IMG/VR virus record: IMGVR_UViG_3300035701_000029
Span: 1-62,256 of that record
DNA length: 62,256 bases
Strand: one strand, 5' to 3'
DNA from: a virus
In this document: piece after piece, positions 36,708-45,258 of the stretch
How positions within the stretch are numbered: position 1 is the stretch's first letter
Layout: each line of letters begins with the position of its first letter
The notes under the pieces: model-generated
Seen by the model: the letters and a program-made list of their open reading frames with translations, nothing else
Databases searched by the model: none
Told to the model about the DNA's origin: nothing
Translations under genes and position numbers: made by a program

Positions 36708-37807
36708 TAATCATCAACTAGCCCAACAAAAAACTTTAACAAGTACCCGTCAGTTATAAACTGAGTTAGATCAGAAGTTGTAAAGCTCCAACTCACTGGT
36801 CCCTCAAATTCTTTTAGTATCCCAAGCATGTAATTACCATCAACTAAAATAGAGTATTCAAAATCAACCGGTTCTGTTAGGTCCACATACTCTTTACCAG
36901 AGTATCCAGGTCCTTCTACTAAGAGTTCCATTTCGCTGTTCTTAATATTAATTCTAACGGCATGGGTTTTATCGTCTGCAACCACTCCAATCCTATGAAG
37001 CGCTTCATACAAATGGGCCTTATTAAAAGTGAAAGATTTGTCCGCATCTTTAGACTCATCAATACAGTTTTTTAGTTCCGCCCAAGGATAAGAACAATTA
37101 GGAGTGCGATACCCAAATCTAAATTTCCCAGCGCATCCGAAATAGTATCCATTCTCTTCTTTATACTCCAAGTACCTAAGGTCGGATAGCCTCATAATAA
37201 AATCTATAAGAAACTTTGGCAAAATTCCTTCTGGCATATCAATCAGGTCTTTGCGCCTAACATGCGCCCCCAGTTGAATGTCTGAGCACGTTAAAGAATC
37301 ATAAGTATCGCTGTGCGCTACATAAACGCCCGACAACGCTTCGTGTTCTTTGTCAGCAGAAGAGTAAATGCAAGAGAGAGCTTCTTTTAGCTGCTTTAAA
37401 TCAACCTTATGAACCTTGCTATCAATTTCTTTAATTTCTGTAAGTGGTTCGAACTCTTGTAGGGGATAATCTGGAATCTTATATTCAGAGCGCCCCGAAG
37501 ATACCACTAAAACATTATGAGTTCCAGACTTTGCCTGGACGCTACCAATCTGGATATTACCTGCAAACTTACTGACCAAACCTATAAGAGAAAACACATC
37601 CACACAAATCTTACCGGTTTCTTTAATATCTGTAGTAACTGTAGCCGACATCATTGCATATTCATTGACTGTCTTTAGCAACATCCCATCTTCTGAAACA
37701 TTGACAAGAACCTGCCTTCTGAGCAATTCGGTATTTTTAGGATTAATGATCGAACTAACTATCTGAAGACAACCAGTAAGTTCCTTCGCATCTACATTAA
37801 CTAGCAT
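36707..37807 (-). CDS. dnaN: DNA polymerase III beta-type sliding clamp
   Basis: The ATG at 37807 with GAGAGGGAAGAA upstream gives 366 residues, the classical bacterial clamp length. Opening MLVNVDAKELTGCLQIVSSI and the three-domain beta-clamp pattern are visible (PDYPLQEF near 110, CSDIQLGAHVRR near 175). The C-terminus lacks the usual MPMRL ending. It would tether polymerase, and in this setting perhaps activate late transcription as T4 gp45 does. Confidence 0.85.
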   Translation of the reverse strand: MLVNVDAKELTGCLQIVSSIINPKNTELLRRQVLVNVSEDGMLLKTVNEYAMMSATVTTDIKETGKICVDVFSLIGLVSKFAGNIQIGSVQAKSGTHNVLVVSSGRSEYKIPDYPLQEFEPLTEIKEIDSKVHKVDLKQLKEALSCIYSSADKEHEALSGVYVAHSDTYDSLTCSDIQLGAHVRRKDLIDMPEGILPKFLIDFIMRLSDLRYLEYKEENGYYFGCAGKFRFGYRTPNCSYPWAELKNCIDESKDADKSFTFNKAHLYEALHRIGVVADDKTHAVRINIKNSEMELLVEGPGYSGKEYVDLTEPVDFEYSILVDGNYMLGILKEFEGPVSWSFTTSDLTQFITDGYLLKFFVGLVDD

Positions 37808-38151
37808 TTCTTCCCTCTCTTTGTTAACTCCCCTATAACTTCTTTCCATCTAAACCACTCTGGTACGGGGTGCGACTCATACTTATTAATCAGCCATTCC
37901 GTCAAATCGAAAGTACCATCATGCAAATTCCTATGATGAGAGAAACATAAGGTAATCAAATTATGGAGGCTATCGTCTCCGCCTAGGCTTTTGTTGATAA
38001 TATGATGAGTGCCTATTTCTTGCGTACTTCCACATATACGGCACATGTATTGATCTAGTTCTTTACTTTTGGTAATATTTTTTGGAGACTTGACCTTCTT
38101 CTTCTTGAAGAAACTTTTTCTGCTGGAATGTGCTTTCCAAAACAATAGCAT
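37801..38151 (-). CDS. HNH endonuclease
   Basis: This 116-residue protein has a full HNH motif: CRICG near 37, GTHHIINKSLGGDDS near 48, NLITLCFSHHRNLHDG near 65. The basic N-terminus could bind DNA. It is compact like free-standing phage HNH nucleases, either homing type or packaging-associated. It overlaps both neighbours, and the SD (AGGAGG) is very close to the ATG, so a TTG at 38145 is an alternative. Confidence 0.8.
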   Translation of the reverse strand: MLLFWKAHSSRKSFFKKKKVKSPKNITKSKELDQYMCRICGSTQEIGTHHIINKSLGGDDSLHNLITLCFSHHRNLHDGTFDLTEWLINKYESHPVPEWFRWKEVIGELTKRGKKC

Positions 38152-38494
38152 CCCCCTCCTTCTTAGAGGTCTTTTCTAGCATAAGCCCATAAATAAGAGA
38201 TGAATAATTAGATATGTCTAAGCAGGTGTCTCGAATACTTTCGTCTTTGACTTGGGCTTCATACCCTGGCTGGATAAGAGTGCTTAAGCGTGAAATCTTG
38301 TCTAGCAGTCTAATAAAAGCCCCTACTTCAGCCGAAACTCTAAGTTTGTCGTATGTCTCACAGGTCTTAAAGTTAGCAAACGCATCGGCGTCTTCATTTC
38401 CACCTGTAGCATAGTCTGAATTCTTTTTTTGGGAAAGATCGTGCGCATCGTCGTAGAATTTCTTTTGGAGTTCTCTAAATTGTGATCTGGTCAT
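38063..38494 (-). CDS. Nucleotide modification associated domain 1 (DUF1599-like) protein
   Basis: This 143-residue protein carries KNSDYATGG near 23, DAFANFKTC near 37, VSAEVGAFIRLLDKISRLSTL near 53 and DESIRDTCLDISNYSSLIYG near 85. This is the pattern of the DUF1599 family predicted to act with hypermodified-base pathways in phages. The ATG overlaps the HD protein gene by 20 nt. Confidence 0.7.
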   Translation of the reverse strand: MTRSQFRELQKKFYDDAHDLSQKKNSDYATGGNEDADAFANFKTCETYDKLRVSAEVGAFIRLLDKISRLSTLIQPGYEAQVKDESIRDTCLDISNYSSLIYGLMLEKTSKKEGDAIVLESTFQQKKFLQEEEGQVSKKYYQK

Positions 38495-39176
38495 CGCCTT
38501 CTTCCTTTGAGTGATTATTTGGATCGTAGCTAATTTCTCCTATCATATGCCTCAGGGCATAAAGTGGCTCTAAATACTCCGACTTACCAGAAGATGCGAT
38601 TTTATCTGAGATAGCTAAGTCCACAAGAAGGCTAGCCAAATGATTGTACTTATCTACAAACTTCCTTACTGTATCATTACGCCAATTAGGCTGTCTTTGA
38701 TAATCTAGTGGGTGAGAATGAAACTGAACTAGCCTACAGATATCCCCAGAGTTTTTAATTTTCATCCTCTTTAAAATACCCTTAGATAGTTTAGCTCCTG
38801 TAAACTCATGGTTTCTGAAATTTAGAGTTCCATCAGAGTTGACCTTGTAGTATATCTTCCCAATATCATGCAAAAGAGCAGCCCACTTTAAAACCGGATT
38901 ATCTGGCACATTTTGAACTACTAAAACGCTATGGTGTAGAGCGTTTCTAGAGTTTTGCTTGTGTTGTGGGACTTTTTTTAAATCCGCTAGCTCTGGTATA
39001 ATTGCATCAAAAAAACCACAGTTATCTAAATTAAATAATAGCTCTTTGCAATTGGGGGCAAGAAGAATTTCTTGCAACTTGCCCCCAATTGTTTCTAATT
39101 CATCTCTAGTGTATTTAGACCAATGGTCTCTACGCTTGAGGTCTAAAAATGTAAGGCTACTGAGGCTTTTCGACAT
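38475..39176 (-). CDS. HD-domain phosphohydrolase
   Basis: From ATG 39176 this is 233 residues. The HD metal site is clear: HHSVLV at 81-86 and LLHDIGK at 101-107, then HEFTGAKLS near 122 and RLVQFHSHPLD near 148. It resembles the HD domain of tRNA nucleotidyltransferases and nucleotide phosphohydrolases. A role in nucleotide pool or RNA end metabolism fits the neighbours. An upstream start is possible but lacks a better site. Confidence 0.75.
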   Translation of the reverse strand: MSKSLSSLTFLDLKRRDHWSKYTRDELETIGGKLQEILLAPNCKELLFNLDNCGFFDAIIPELADLKKVPQHKQNSRNALHHSVLVVQNVPDNPVLKWAALLHDIGKIYYKVNSDGTLNFRNHEFTGAKLSKGILKRMKIKNSGDICRLVQFHSHPLDYQRQPNWRNDTVRKFVDKYNHLASLLVDLAISDKIASSGKSEYLEPLYALRHMIGEISYDPNNHSKEEGDDQITI

Positions 39177-39399
39177 TTTTCTTTTCTTGCCAAACTTCAG
39201 TACCTTTATATGCCACCTTAGCCCCAGCGTATATACCAAAACACCACTTCAAAAGGTCTACATAATTTTCTTGACTAAGAAACCCTAAAAATAGGGCACA
39301 ATGAAGGCCAACCAATATTAACCCAAATACAATAGTGGTTCTTAGTCCTTGTAGATTTTCAAACTTCAATAATTCTAGAACTTGTGCCAACAAAATCAC
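39157..39399 (-). CDS. Small two-helix membrane protein
   Basis: About 80 residues from GTG 39399 after AAGGGG, or shorter from a TTG. Two hydrophobic helices (about 22-42 and 50-66) and a basic C-terminus suggest an inner-membrane protein, possibly holin-like. It overlaps the HD gene by 20 nt. Confidence 0.6.
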   Translation of the reverse strand: MILLAQVLELLKFENLQGLRTTIVFGLILVGLHCALFLGFLSQENYVDLLKWCFGIYAGAKVAYKGTEVWQEKKNVEKPQ

Positions 39400-39404
39400 A
39401 CCCC

Positions 39405-39791
39405 TTAGTTTTCGAGTCTCCAGGTATCTCCAACATGACTATTTAAAGACTGTACTGCCATTGAAAGCAAAAGCTTAACAACATATTGATCCGCCCACTC
39501 TGCGTACCAAGGCATTTCAATAACATCGTCTAAAAACTTTACCGCCAGATCAAGCTTATTTTTGCCATCAGGCTCATCTACTCCCTCAAGAGTAGAAAAG
39601 TCAATAGCCGCTTTTTCTACGATAGTTACAACGTGGTCTAAAAAAGCTGCAATCAAATGAGCTTTCTTAAACATGGTTTTTTCATTAATCCCGCCAAAAG
39701 CTTCTTTTGCTTCCGCCTTTAGGGTTTCAATATCCGTATAGGACGAGAGCCAAGACTGAAGATACTTATAATCGAACTTTACTGTAGGCAT
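39405..39791 (-). CDS. Unknown helical protein
   Basis: This 128-residue protein is mostly helical, with MFKKAHLIAAFLDHVVTIVEKAA near 40 and VVKLLLSMAVQSLNSHVGDTWR near the end. It has a GGAGG site. It lies in the small-gene cluster next to ribonucleotide reductase; no family recognised. Confidence 0.6.
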   Translation of the reverse strand: MPTVKFDYKYLQSWLSSYTDIETLKAEAKEAFGGINEKTMFKKAHLIAAFLDHVVTIVEKAAIDFSTLEGVDEPDGKNKLDLAVKFLDDVIEMPWYAEWADQYVVKLLLSMAVQSLNSHVGDTWRLEN

Positions 39792-39799
39792 AAATCCTC

Positions 39800-40270
39800 C
39801 TAGCCATTAAGTCTGCTGATTTCTTCTTTATCCCACGATAAAACAGAGCGACCAAGGTCAATCGAGCTATTCAATTCACGTACCTTGTCTTTCCCTCTGT
39901 CTGCCACATATTTATACGATAAATACTTCTGTTCTTCGAGGTAAGGAGTAGTAGGATCACTATCTCCAGGAATCTTTACTTGAGTGTTTCTAGACAGCGC
40001 TTCTTTGCGAATAGAAGTAAACTTTCTATCTCCGGCATATGTGGACTCTACTACTTCTAGAGCGTGATCGCAAGCGAACTCCCATCTAGACTTAGCCATA
40101 TCTGCCCTGTAGGAAGCTATAGTGGCCATCTCTACAATTCGCCCCATTTCGTTTTCAAACTCTAACAGTTTATTCCTAATAGCCCCACCGTGTTCTTTAG
40201 GGTCTATAAAAAATGTCACTTCATCAAAAGGGGTCCTAAAGGGTGGCTTAAGGATATCACTTACTTTCAT
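39800..40270 (-). CDS. Unknown helical phage protein
   Basis: From ATG 40270 it has 156 residues; a GTG 12 nt upstream is possible. It is helical and charged (FENEMGRIVEMATIASYRADMAKSRWEF), with a conserved-looking GDSDPTTPYLEEQKYLSYKY. This resembles recombination-mediator or nuclease-accessory phage proteins in style, but I cannot assign it. Confidence 0.55.
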   Translation of the reverse strand: MKVSDILKPPFRTPFDEVTFFIDPKEHGGAIRNKLLEFENEMGRIVEMATIASYRADMAKSRWEFACDHALEVVESTYAGDRKFTSIRKEALSRNTQVKIPGDSDPTTPYLEEQKYLSYKYVADRGKDKVRELNSSIDLGRSVLSWDKEEISRLNG

Positions 40271-40361
40271 TTTCCCATCCACAAATGCTACACCAGTCTA
40301 CTGGGTCCTCTCCTATGCAAATAAGCTCACTTCCGCACCTAGGGCATGCCAGATAGCACAA
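40257..40361 (-). CDS. Zinc-ribbon microprotein
   Basis: Only 34 residues, from TTG 40361 with AAGGAAG six bases upstream. It is a bare zinc ribbon: CPRCG near residue 6 and CSICGW near 24. It overlaps the preceding 40-residue gene by 23 nt and the following gene by 14 nt, typical of coupled microgenes. Likely a DNA- or protein-binding accessory. Confidence 0.6.
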   Translation of the reverse strand: MCYLACPRCGSELICIGEDPVDWCSICGWENESK

Positions 40362-40461
40362 TATCGTCTTCCTTCATAATAAGCTCAAAGCACATCCGAT
40401 TTAGTTCTTTAAGGAGGGCTAACTCCTTGTCGTTTAGCGTAAGTTCTAGGCTACTTGGCAT
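40339..40461 (-). CDS. Small acidic/helical protein
   Basis: A 40-residue gene with the ATG at 40461 following GAGGGGGAT. It overlaps the end of ribonucleotide reductase by 16 nt. The product (MPSSLELTLNDKELALLKEL) is a single predicted amphipathic helix pair. No known function. Confidence 0.6.
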   Translation of the reverse strand: MPSSLELTLNDKELALLKELNRMCFELIMKEDDIVLSGMP

Positions 40462-42398
40462 TTATCCCCCTCGCAAAATTCTTTCGCCCCGTCTAAGTAA
40501 CTCTCTTTGTTGTTAACTCTGATTTCCTTCAATTTTGCAGATCGAGACTTATATTCCGCCTCAGATATAGGAACATACGGAGCCATATCATATCCATGTT
40601 CTTCATAGGGCAAAAAAGATATCCCCTTTAGGCGGCTCTCATATAGAGATAGGGCCTTAGCGATATCCGGAGCTTCATTTGAACGGAATTTGACAGTACA
40701 ACTCACTTGATTGTCTGCCCAATAATGCTGCATCTGTGCTGCAAGCTCTAGCTGCTCCCACATAGAGACTTGAGCTACAGAACGGGTGAAGTTTCGTTCT
40801 CTAACGGGAAAAGCGATCACAGAAGAAGTCTTAGAGTATGTGTCCTGATGTGTGACTTCATAGCCAGCTTCTTTAAGAATTTTTATAAGCGGAGAATCGG
40901 CGTCAATTCTCATATGCCTAATATAGTACTCAGATTCGGGGTAATGCACACCTGGAGGAACTCCAGGCAATAGAGATACAGTCCCAGATGGCTTTACAGA
41001 CGTTACTTTAATGCTTTGGGGGATACATAGCCATCTAGAATATACCTTGTCTAGCTGTCGGATATATTTATAGCCCTCTTCGCACCAACGCAAATGTTCT
41101 CTAATGCCACGCATAGCAATAGCTTCTGCTATTCCACTCTGAGAAGTCCCAATTCGCCTATTGCGAAGCATAACCGCATTGCTTCTAGGGTTATGTGTTG
41201 GAACAAGAGTAACTGTCTTGGCATATAAATAGGCATATTTGAGGACTCTCATGTATTCATCCAAATCTTTGCATCTAGATGGATATGTCTCAACTAAACA
41301 ACAAAGTTCAAAAGACTCTAGGCTTTGTTCAATGCAGGGGTTTGCCCCTTCAACAAGCGCGTCTATGCCCTCTTGAAATCCGTCTACCATCCTCCCATAG
41401 TTGCGCATGTTGTGGAGCCAAATAAACCCTGGTTCTCCATTCTTAGCAATTTGCTCGCCAAGTTTATTGTAATCCATTCCAATTTCTGCCAACACACTAT
41501 TATTGCTAGTCCATCTATGATCGTTGAGTTCTGCTAAGTATTTAGTTGGATCTTTTAAAGAAGTAAAACCTTCATCATTGGGGTCTCCAAACATTACCTC
41601 AGCAGTTCTGCGAACATTGCCAGAAATAACACATTTGCCGATAACATTAAATATATCTACTATGGCAGCCGAGGAAATTTTTTCCCCTTCAACCGGTGTG
41701 AGGATTGTTGAGATGTCCGCAACCAGGGTTTCAAGCGGTTTATAGCCTGACGCCGTTCCACCCAACCCCTTAATCCTGGAACCTTTTTTCCTAATTTTTG
41801 TATAATCAATCTCCCGTGGGAAAGAACTCTTTCCAACGTAGGAGTTAAGAATTGTCTCAATTAAATCGACCCAGCCCTCTCGCGTATCTGCAACTACATA
41901 AACAAAGTCGCCAATTTTTGGCTTTCTAATCGTTACTAAACCAGATCCTCTAGCGTCTCCTCCTACTCCTACTCCTAACATAGACATATCCATAAGAAAA
42001 GAAAATGGAGAGGTAAAATCTGTGCTAAGTTCCTTAGTAGAAACAAATGCACAGTTGTTAAGAGGGGCACCACCTTTTTCATCTATAATCGAAGCCCCCA
42101 TGTTTTGTAATCCGCGTCCAGGAGGAGACCATTTGAACTCCCAAGCTAAACGATACATTTCTTGGGCAGAGTTTTGTGCCTTGTATGAATTCCATGGAAC
42201 TTTAAGAAGCTCGCAATGGCGTCTTTGTATTGTATAGACCCCTTCAACTACTCGCCTTAGTGTTTCCCAAAACTCTTCGTGACCACCCTCTTCTTTTTCT
42301 CTAGCATATTTGGTTAAAAATGTAATATAGCCTATTGGTCCCCATTCTGGTTGTTTACCACGAAATTTGGCAATAAAATCCTCTTTAAGCTGAAACAT
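40446..42398 (-). CDS. nrdJ: Adenosylcobalamin-dependent (class II) ribonucleotide reductase
   Basis: This 650-residue enzyme makes deoxyribonucleotides with coenzyme B12 and needs no small subunit. It has the monomeric RTPR-type active site: NNCAF near residue 115, NPCIEQSLESFELC near 352-365, in which Cys-x-Glu and a second Cys 11 residues later match the thiyl radical and redox residues. A C-terminal CEGDKC pair (about 643-648) supplies the swinging thiols. Length is slightly under the Lactobacillus enzyme. AGGGG precedes the ATG. It supplies dNTPs when oxygen is limited and cobalamin is available. Confidence 0.93.
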   Translation of the reverse strand: MFQLKEDFIAKFRGKQPEWGPIGYITFLTKYAREKEEGGHEEFWETLRRVVEGVYTIQRRHCELLKVPWNSYKAQNSAQEMYRLAWEFKWSPPGRGLQNMGASIIDEKGGAPLNNCAFVSTKELSTDFTSPFSFLMDMSMLGVGVGGDARGSGLVTIRKPKIGDFVYVVADTREGWVDLIETILNSYVGKSSFPREIDYTKIRKKGSRIKGLGGTASGYKPLETLVADISTILTPVEGEKISSAAIVDIFNVIGKCVISGNVRRTAEVMFGDPNDEGFTSLKDPTKYLAELNDHRWTSNNSVLAEIGMDYNKLGEQIAKNGEPGFIWLHNMRNYGRMVDGFQEGIDALVEGANPCIEQSLESFELCCLVETYPSRCKDLDEYMRVLKYAYLYAKTVTLVPTHNPRSNAVMLRNRRIGTSQSGIAEAIAMRGIREHLRWCEEGYKYIRQLDKVYSRWLCIPQSIKVTSVKPSGTVSLLPGVPPGVHYPESEYYIRHMRIDADSPLIKILKEAGYEVTHQDTYSKTSSVIAFPVRERNFTRSVAQVSMWEQLELAAQMQHYWADNQVSCTVKFRSNEAPDIAKALSLYESRLKGISFLPYEEHGYDMAPYVPISEAEYKSRSAKLKEIRVNNKESYLDGAKEFCEGDKCQVA

Positions 42399-42418
42399 TA
42401 AACCACCCCTTTATATAT

Positions 42419-43027
42419 CTATATACGATTTTGAAAATAGCAGGACCAGTCCGCTGTTTCTAAAACAACGTAGCCCCTTTTAAATACTGGAAGGAAAACT
42501 ACTGTAGTATCTAGGAACATAAAAGAAGACCAAGTATTAAACCCATAGCCCCCCACAAAAACATATCTAAAAGACCTAGAATTAAGAAGGGCAAATAAAT
42601 CATCGTGAAAATCTAAACTACCGCTTTTTGCTAACTTACCAGGAACATTATGAAGTAGTAAAATATCCGCATCTTTAGGAGTATTAAACAAGTCATACTT
42701 CCTCATGTGTTTAATCGGTACTGATGCGCTTTCATAAAAATTAGGACTATATGTACCGGATACTCCAGCAACCTTTATCCTGTAGTCTAAGAGAATTTCT
42801 TTATTAACAAAACGCCAAGGCATTGCATCATCTTCAATGATTCTCTTCACCATGCCAAAATCTTCGTGTTTGCCCGCTATAAAATAAGTATCTACAGGAG
42901 GAACAAAACTCCTTTCTGTAATGCCAGTATTTCCAGCTATAAGGATAGAATCAGCATCAACAAAAGAAGCATCCTTAGCAAGGGCACGAAAATCTCCGAA
43001 TACTCCGGCGGTTACCAATAGTTTCAT
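42419..43027 (-). CDS. Calcineurin-like metallophosphoesterase
   Basis: 202 residues. Motifs resemble the lariat-debranching branch of the superfamily: VFGDF near 9, IAGNTG near 30, FIAGKHED near 50, SGTYSPN near 90, LLLHNVPG near 125. Several canonical metal ligands are shifted (GK rather than GN in the NHE motif), so activity may differ. Placed between ribonucleotide reductase and glycosyltransferases. Confidence 0.6.
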   Translation of the reverse strand: MKLLVTAGVFGDFRALAKDASFVDADSILIAGNTGITERSFVPPVDTYFIAGKHEDFGMVKRIIEDDAMPWRFVNKEILLDYRIKVAGVSGTYSPNFYESASVPIKHMRKYDLFNTPKDADILLLHNVPGKLAKSGSLDFHDDLFALLNSRSFRYVFVGGYGFNTWSSFMFLDTTVVFLPVFKRGYVVLETADWSCYFQNRI

Positions 43028-43028
43028 A

Positions 43029-43997
43029 TTAAGACATCTTTATTTTTGGGGTCATTAGTTCTTCAATACGAGGAATGACTTTATTGAAATCATAAGTATC
43101 AATAATGAACTGGCGGTTTGCCGCCTGTACTTTCCTCTTCTCTTCTAGACCGAGCGATTCAAACTCTTCAATAAGATTGACGCACTCTTGTACGGTATTC
43201 CAGGTATGAATATTGGGGTATGCCAAATCTGAGCCTAACCAATTTCTAACCAATGGGATAGCCCCGGTCAGCATAGACTCAGCAATCCCGTAATTGAATG
43301 ACTCAAATAGGGATGTGTTAAGCGAGTATTTCTTGTCTTTCAGCCACAAATTTACCTCTTTTTGATGGCCGTCAAAAACAATGTTGGGCGGAGAAACAGT
43401 CTCCATATATCTATCAAACATAACCTTGTATCTAAGGTCTTGATGTTCTCCGGCAGAGAATAACCGATGGGGTAGTTTCCTTTCCAACACTTTCTCCATA
43501 ATGGGGAAAATTAAGCTAGAGTCCTTCTTGTAATTAATATGCCCCAAGTATGCAATCTTATCTCTCTTTTCTAAAATATCGGCTAAGTCATAATCTTCTG
43601 TTTTAACTAGGTTTGGAATAATATGGGTCTCACAAGAATTTTGAATCTTATCCCAAAACCCCATAGTCCTTAAAATATCTTTAACCGATTCGTTGACTAA
43701 AATAAGATGGTCAACCTTACTCCAATCAGGCTGTCCGGGCATATCGGTAAATGCCTCATAGCTATGTAAGCGACAAATGACCTTGGCATGCCTAGTGGGG
43801 AAGTTAGCCAAAGCATACAACATCAGTTCGTTACACCATTCAAACCAAAGAATATCAGAAGTTTGAACACATTGAGCAAACTTAGCTTCATCCCCTCTGA
43901 TAAAGACATTGACGGACCCTTCACCGTGAATATCAGCAAAATGTTTTGCTATATCCGGAATGAAAGAGGGAGGATTGGCAAAAAACGTAATTTTCAT
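43029..43997 (-). CDS. GT4-like glycosyltransferase
   Basis: This 322-residue GT-B enzyme has a nucleotide-sugar-binding C-terminal half: IAYLGHINYKKDSSLIFPIM near 152, LNTSLFESFNYGIAESMLTGAIPLV near 240 with the E-x7-E style Glu pair. The N-terminal Rossmann half begins MKITFFANPPSF. It starts by ATGA overlap with its neighbour. Acceptor unknown. Confidence 0.75.
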   Translation of the reverse strand: MKITFFANPPSFIPDIAKHFADIHGEGSVNVFIRGDEAKFAQCVQTSDILWFEWCNELMLYALANFPTRHAKVICRLHSYEAFTDMPGQPDWSKVDHLILVNESVKDILRTMGFWDKIQNSCETHIIPNLVKTEDYDLADILEKRDKIAYLGHINYKKDSSLIFPIMEKVLERKLPHRLFSAGEHQDLRYKVMFDRYMETVSPPNIVFDGHQKEVNLWLKDKKYSLNTSLFESFNYGIAESMLTGAIPLVRNWLGSDLAYPNIHTWNTVQECVNLIEEFESLGLEEKRKVQAANRQFIIDTYDFNKVIPRIEELMTPKIKMS

Positions 43998-44833
43998 GAC
44001 TCTTTCCTTTCGTATTTTTGTATTGCATAAGCAGGACGTATAATATTCTTGTTTTCAGAAAACACTTCTAAAATTGCTGGAATTATTTCTTCTTCCATAT
44101 AAGAATAGCCCAAAGCTCTGGTGGGAATAAACTGATGTGCGCAAGCTATGACTACAAACCGAGGGTGATAGAATGTAATTTGGTCTTTAATATAGTTTAG
44201 AGTAAGATACCTCGTGCTTGTTAAAACTAAGCAATCTGGGTCCTTTCTTACTATATTTAATCCATTCATTTCGAAGTTATCTGTGATTAGGTTTTGATAA
44301 TCTTCAGAAATAGCAATTCTCTTGTTCCCAGCAGAAAGCTTCCTAATCATATTAATAACCTTTTTGTAATACTCACTTTCCCCAAATCTTAATAGGTCTT
44401 TACTAGGATCTACTTCTCCGCACATAGCTTCATAATATTCCACAGCAACTTCTTTAGAATAGCGAATGAATGGCTCATAGTTATGGATGTAGTTTAAATA
44501 GGGATGGTCAGATTGTTTAAACGTATAGCTATTTACTTCTGCGGGTTCAAATTTAGGTATGTTCCAAATAAGCCTAGGACTGAATAGGTCGTATGCAGCC
44601 CTAGCTAAATGAGCTTCAGAGTCTCCGAAGTCGAATCCATGTAGGAAAGTGAATTCGTCATTTTCGTATTCGCCCTTCTTGTCTTGCAATAGCTTACTAA
44701 GACTGTCTCTCGCAACGTCTAGCGTACTACTCTTGACTTGAAACGCTTTAATTGATCTGTTGAAGGGAGACAAAAAAAATGTCTTAACTGCTTCTTCCCC
44801 ATCGGTATCTAAAGAAGTTATAATCACTTCCAT
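43994..44833 (-). CDS. Unknown protein of the glycosylation cluster
   Basis: 279 residues, no recognised family. It has HGFDFGDSEAHLARAAYDLFSPRLIWNIP near 65-90, a FIRYSKEVAVEYYEAM stretch, and FVVIACAHQFIPTRALGYSY near 230. It is tightly overlapped with GT and HAD genes, so it probably takes part in sugar precursor handling or N-acetyl chemistry. Confidence 0.6.
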   Translation of the reverse strand: MEVIITSLDTDGEEAVKTFFLSPFNRSIKAFQVKSSTLDVARDSLSKLLQDKKGEYENDEFTFLHGFDFGDSEAHLARAAYDLFSPRLIWNIPKFEPAEVNSYTFKQSDHPYLNYIHNYEPFIRYSKEVAVEYYEAMCGEVDPSKDLLRFGESEYYKKVINMIRKLSAGNKRIAISEDYQNLITDNFEMNGLNIVRKDPDCLVLTSTRYLTLNYIKDQITFYHPRFVVIACAHQFIPTRALGYSYMEEEIIPAILEVFSENKNIIRPAYAIQKYERKES

Positions 44834-45258
44834 TCCTTTCCACTATGCTTTAAGATCGAAGTAAAAATTGATTCCCAAGATGCCTCAGAGGCATCTTCAA
44901 GAAAAGAAAATGCTCGATCATCAACAAAGTATTTACATGGTGGTTTGGCATAGCCAAGATAAATTTCGTCAAACGGAAAATCATAGTCCTCTAGCCACTT
45001 AAGCATGGTGTGCATTAAAGTTCCATGCTTAAGATTAAATTCATTTTTAGTATAGGTATCTACTCTGCTAGTCCAAATAACTATATAATATCCCAGTTCT
45101 CTTAGATTAGACAGAACTCCCTCTGCTCCAGGCAATGGGGGGCCAATAATTCTTAGGTCGGTAGCAATAGGGGCACAGCAACCATCAAAATCAACTGCAA
45201 TCCTTCTATTAAACCCTCTTCCACAAACCAAAGATTTGTTTTTAGTATATAGCTTCAA
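44824..45258 (-). CDS. HAD-like phosphatase
   Basis: A TTG at 45258 lies seven bases after GGAGG, giving 144 residues. The HAD motif I is DFDGCC (residues 23-28, both Asp present), motif II TSR near 65, and motif IV VDDRA near 115. Members remove phosphate from sugars or polynucleotide ends. It overlaps the methyltransferase stop; longer starts lack a better ribosome site. Confidence 0.7.
   Translation of the reverse strand: MKLYTKNKSLVCGRGFNRRIAVDFDGCCAPIATDLRIIGPPLPGAEGVLSNLRELGYYIVIWTSRVDTYTKNEFNLKHGTLMHTMLKWLEDYDFPFDEIYLGYAKPPCKYFVDDRAFSFLEDASEASWESIFTSILKHSGKEWK

Noticed and set aside
39907-39920. TATAAATA within a coding sequence
   Set aside because: It is part of Tyr-Lys-Tyr codons; the same words appear in the reductase gene near 41055. 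They are not in a promoter setting.
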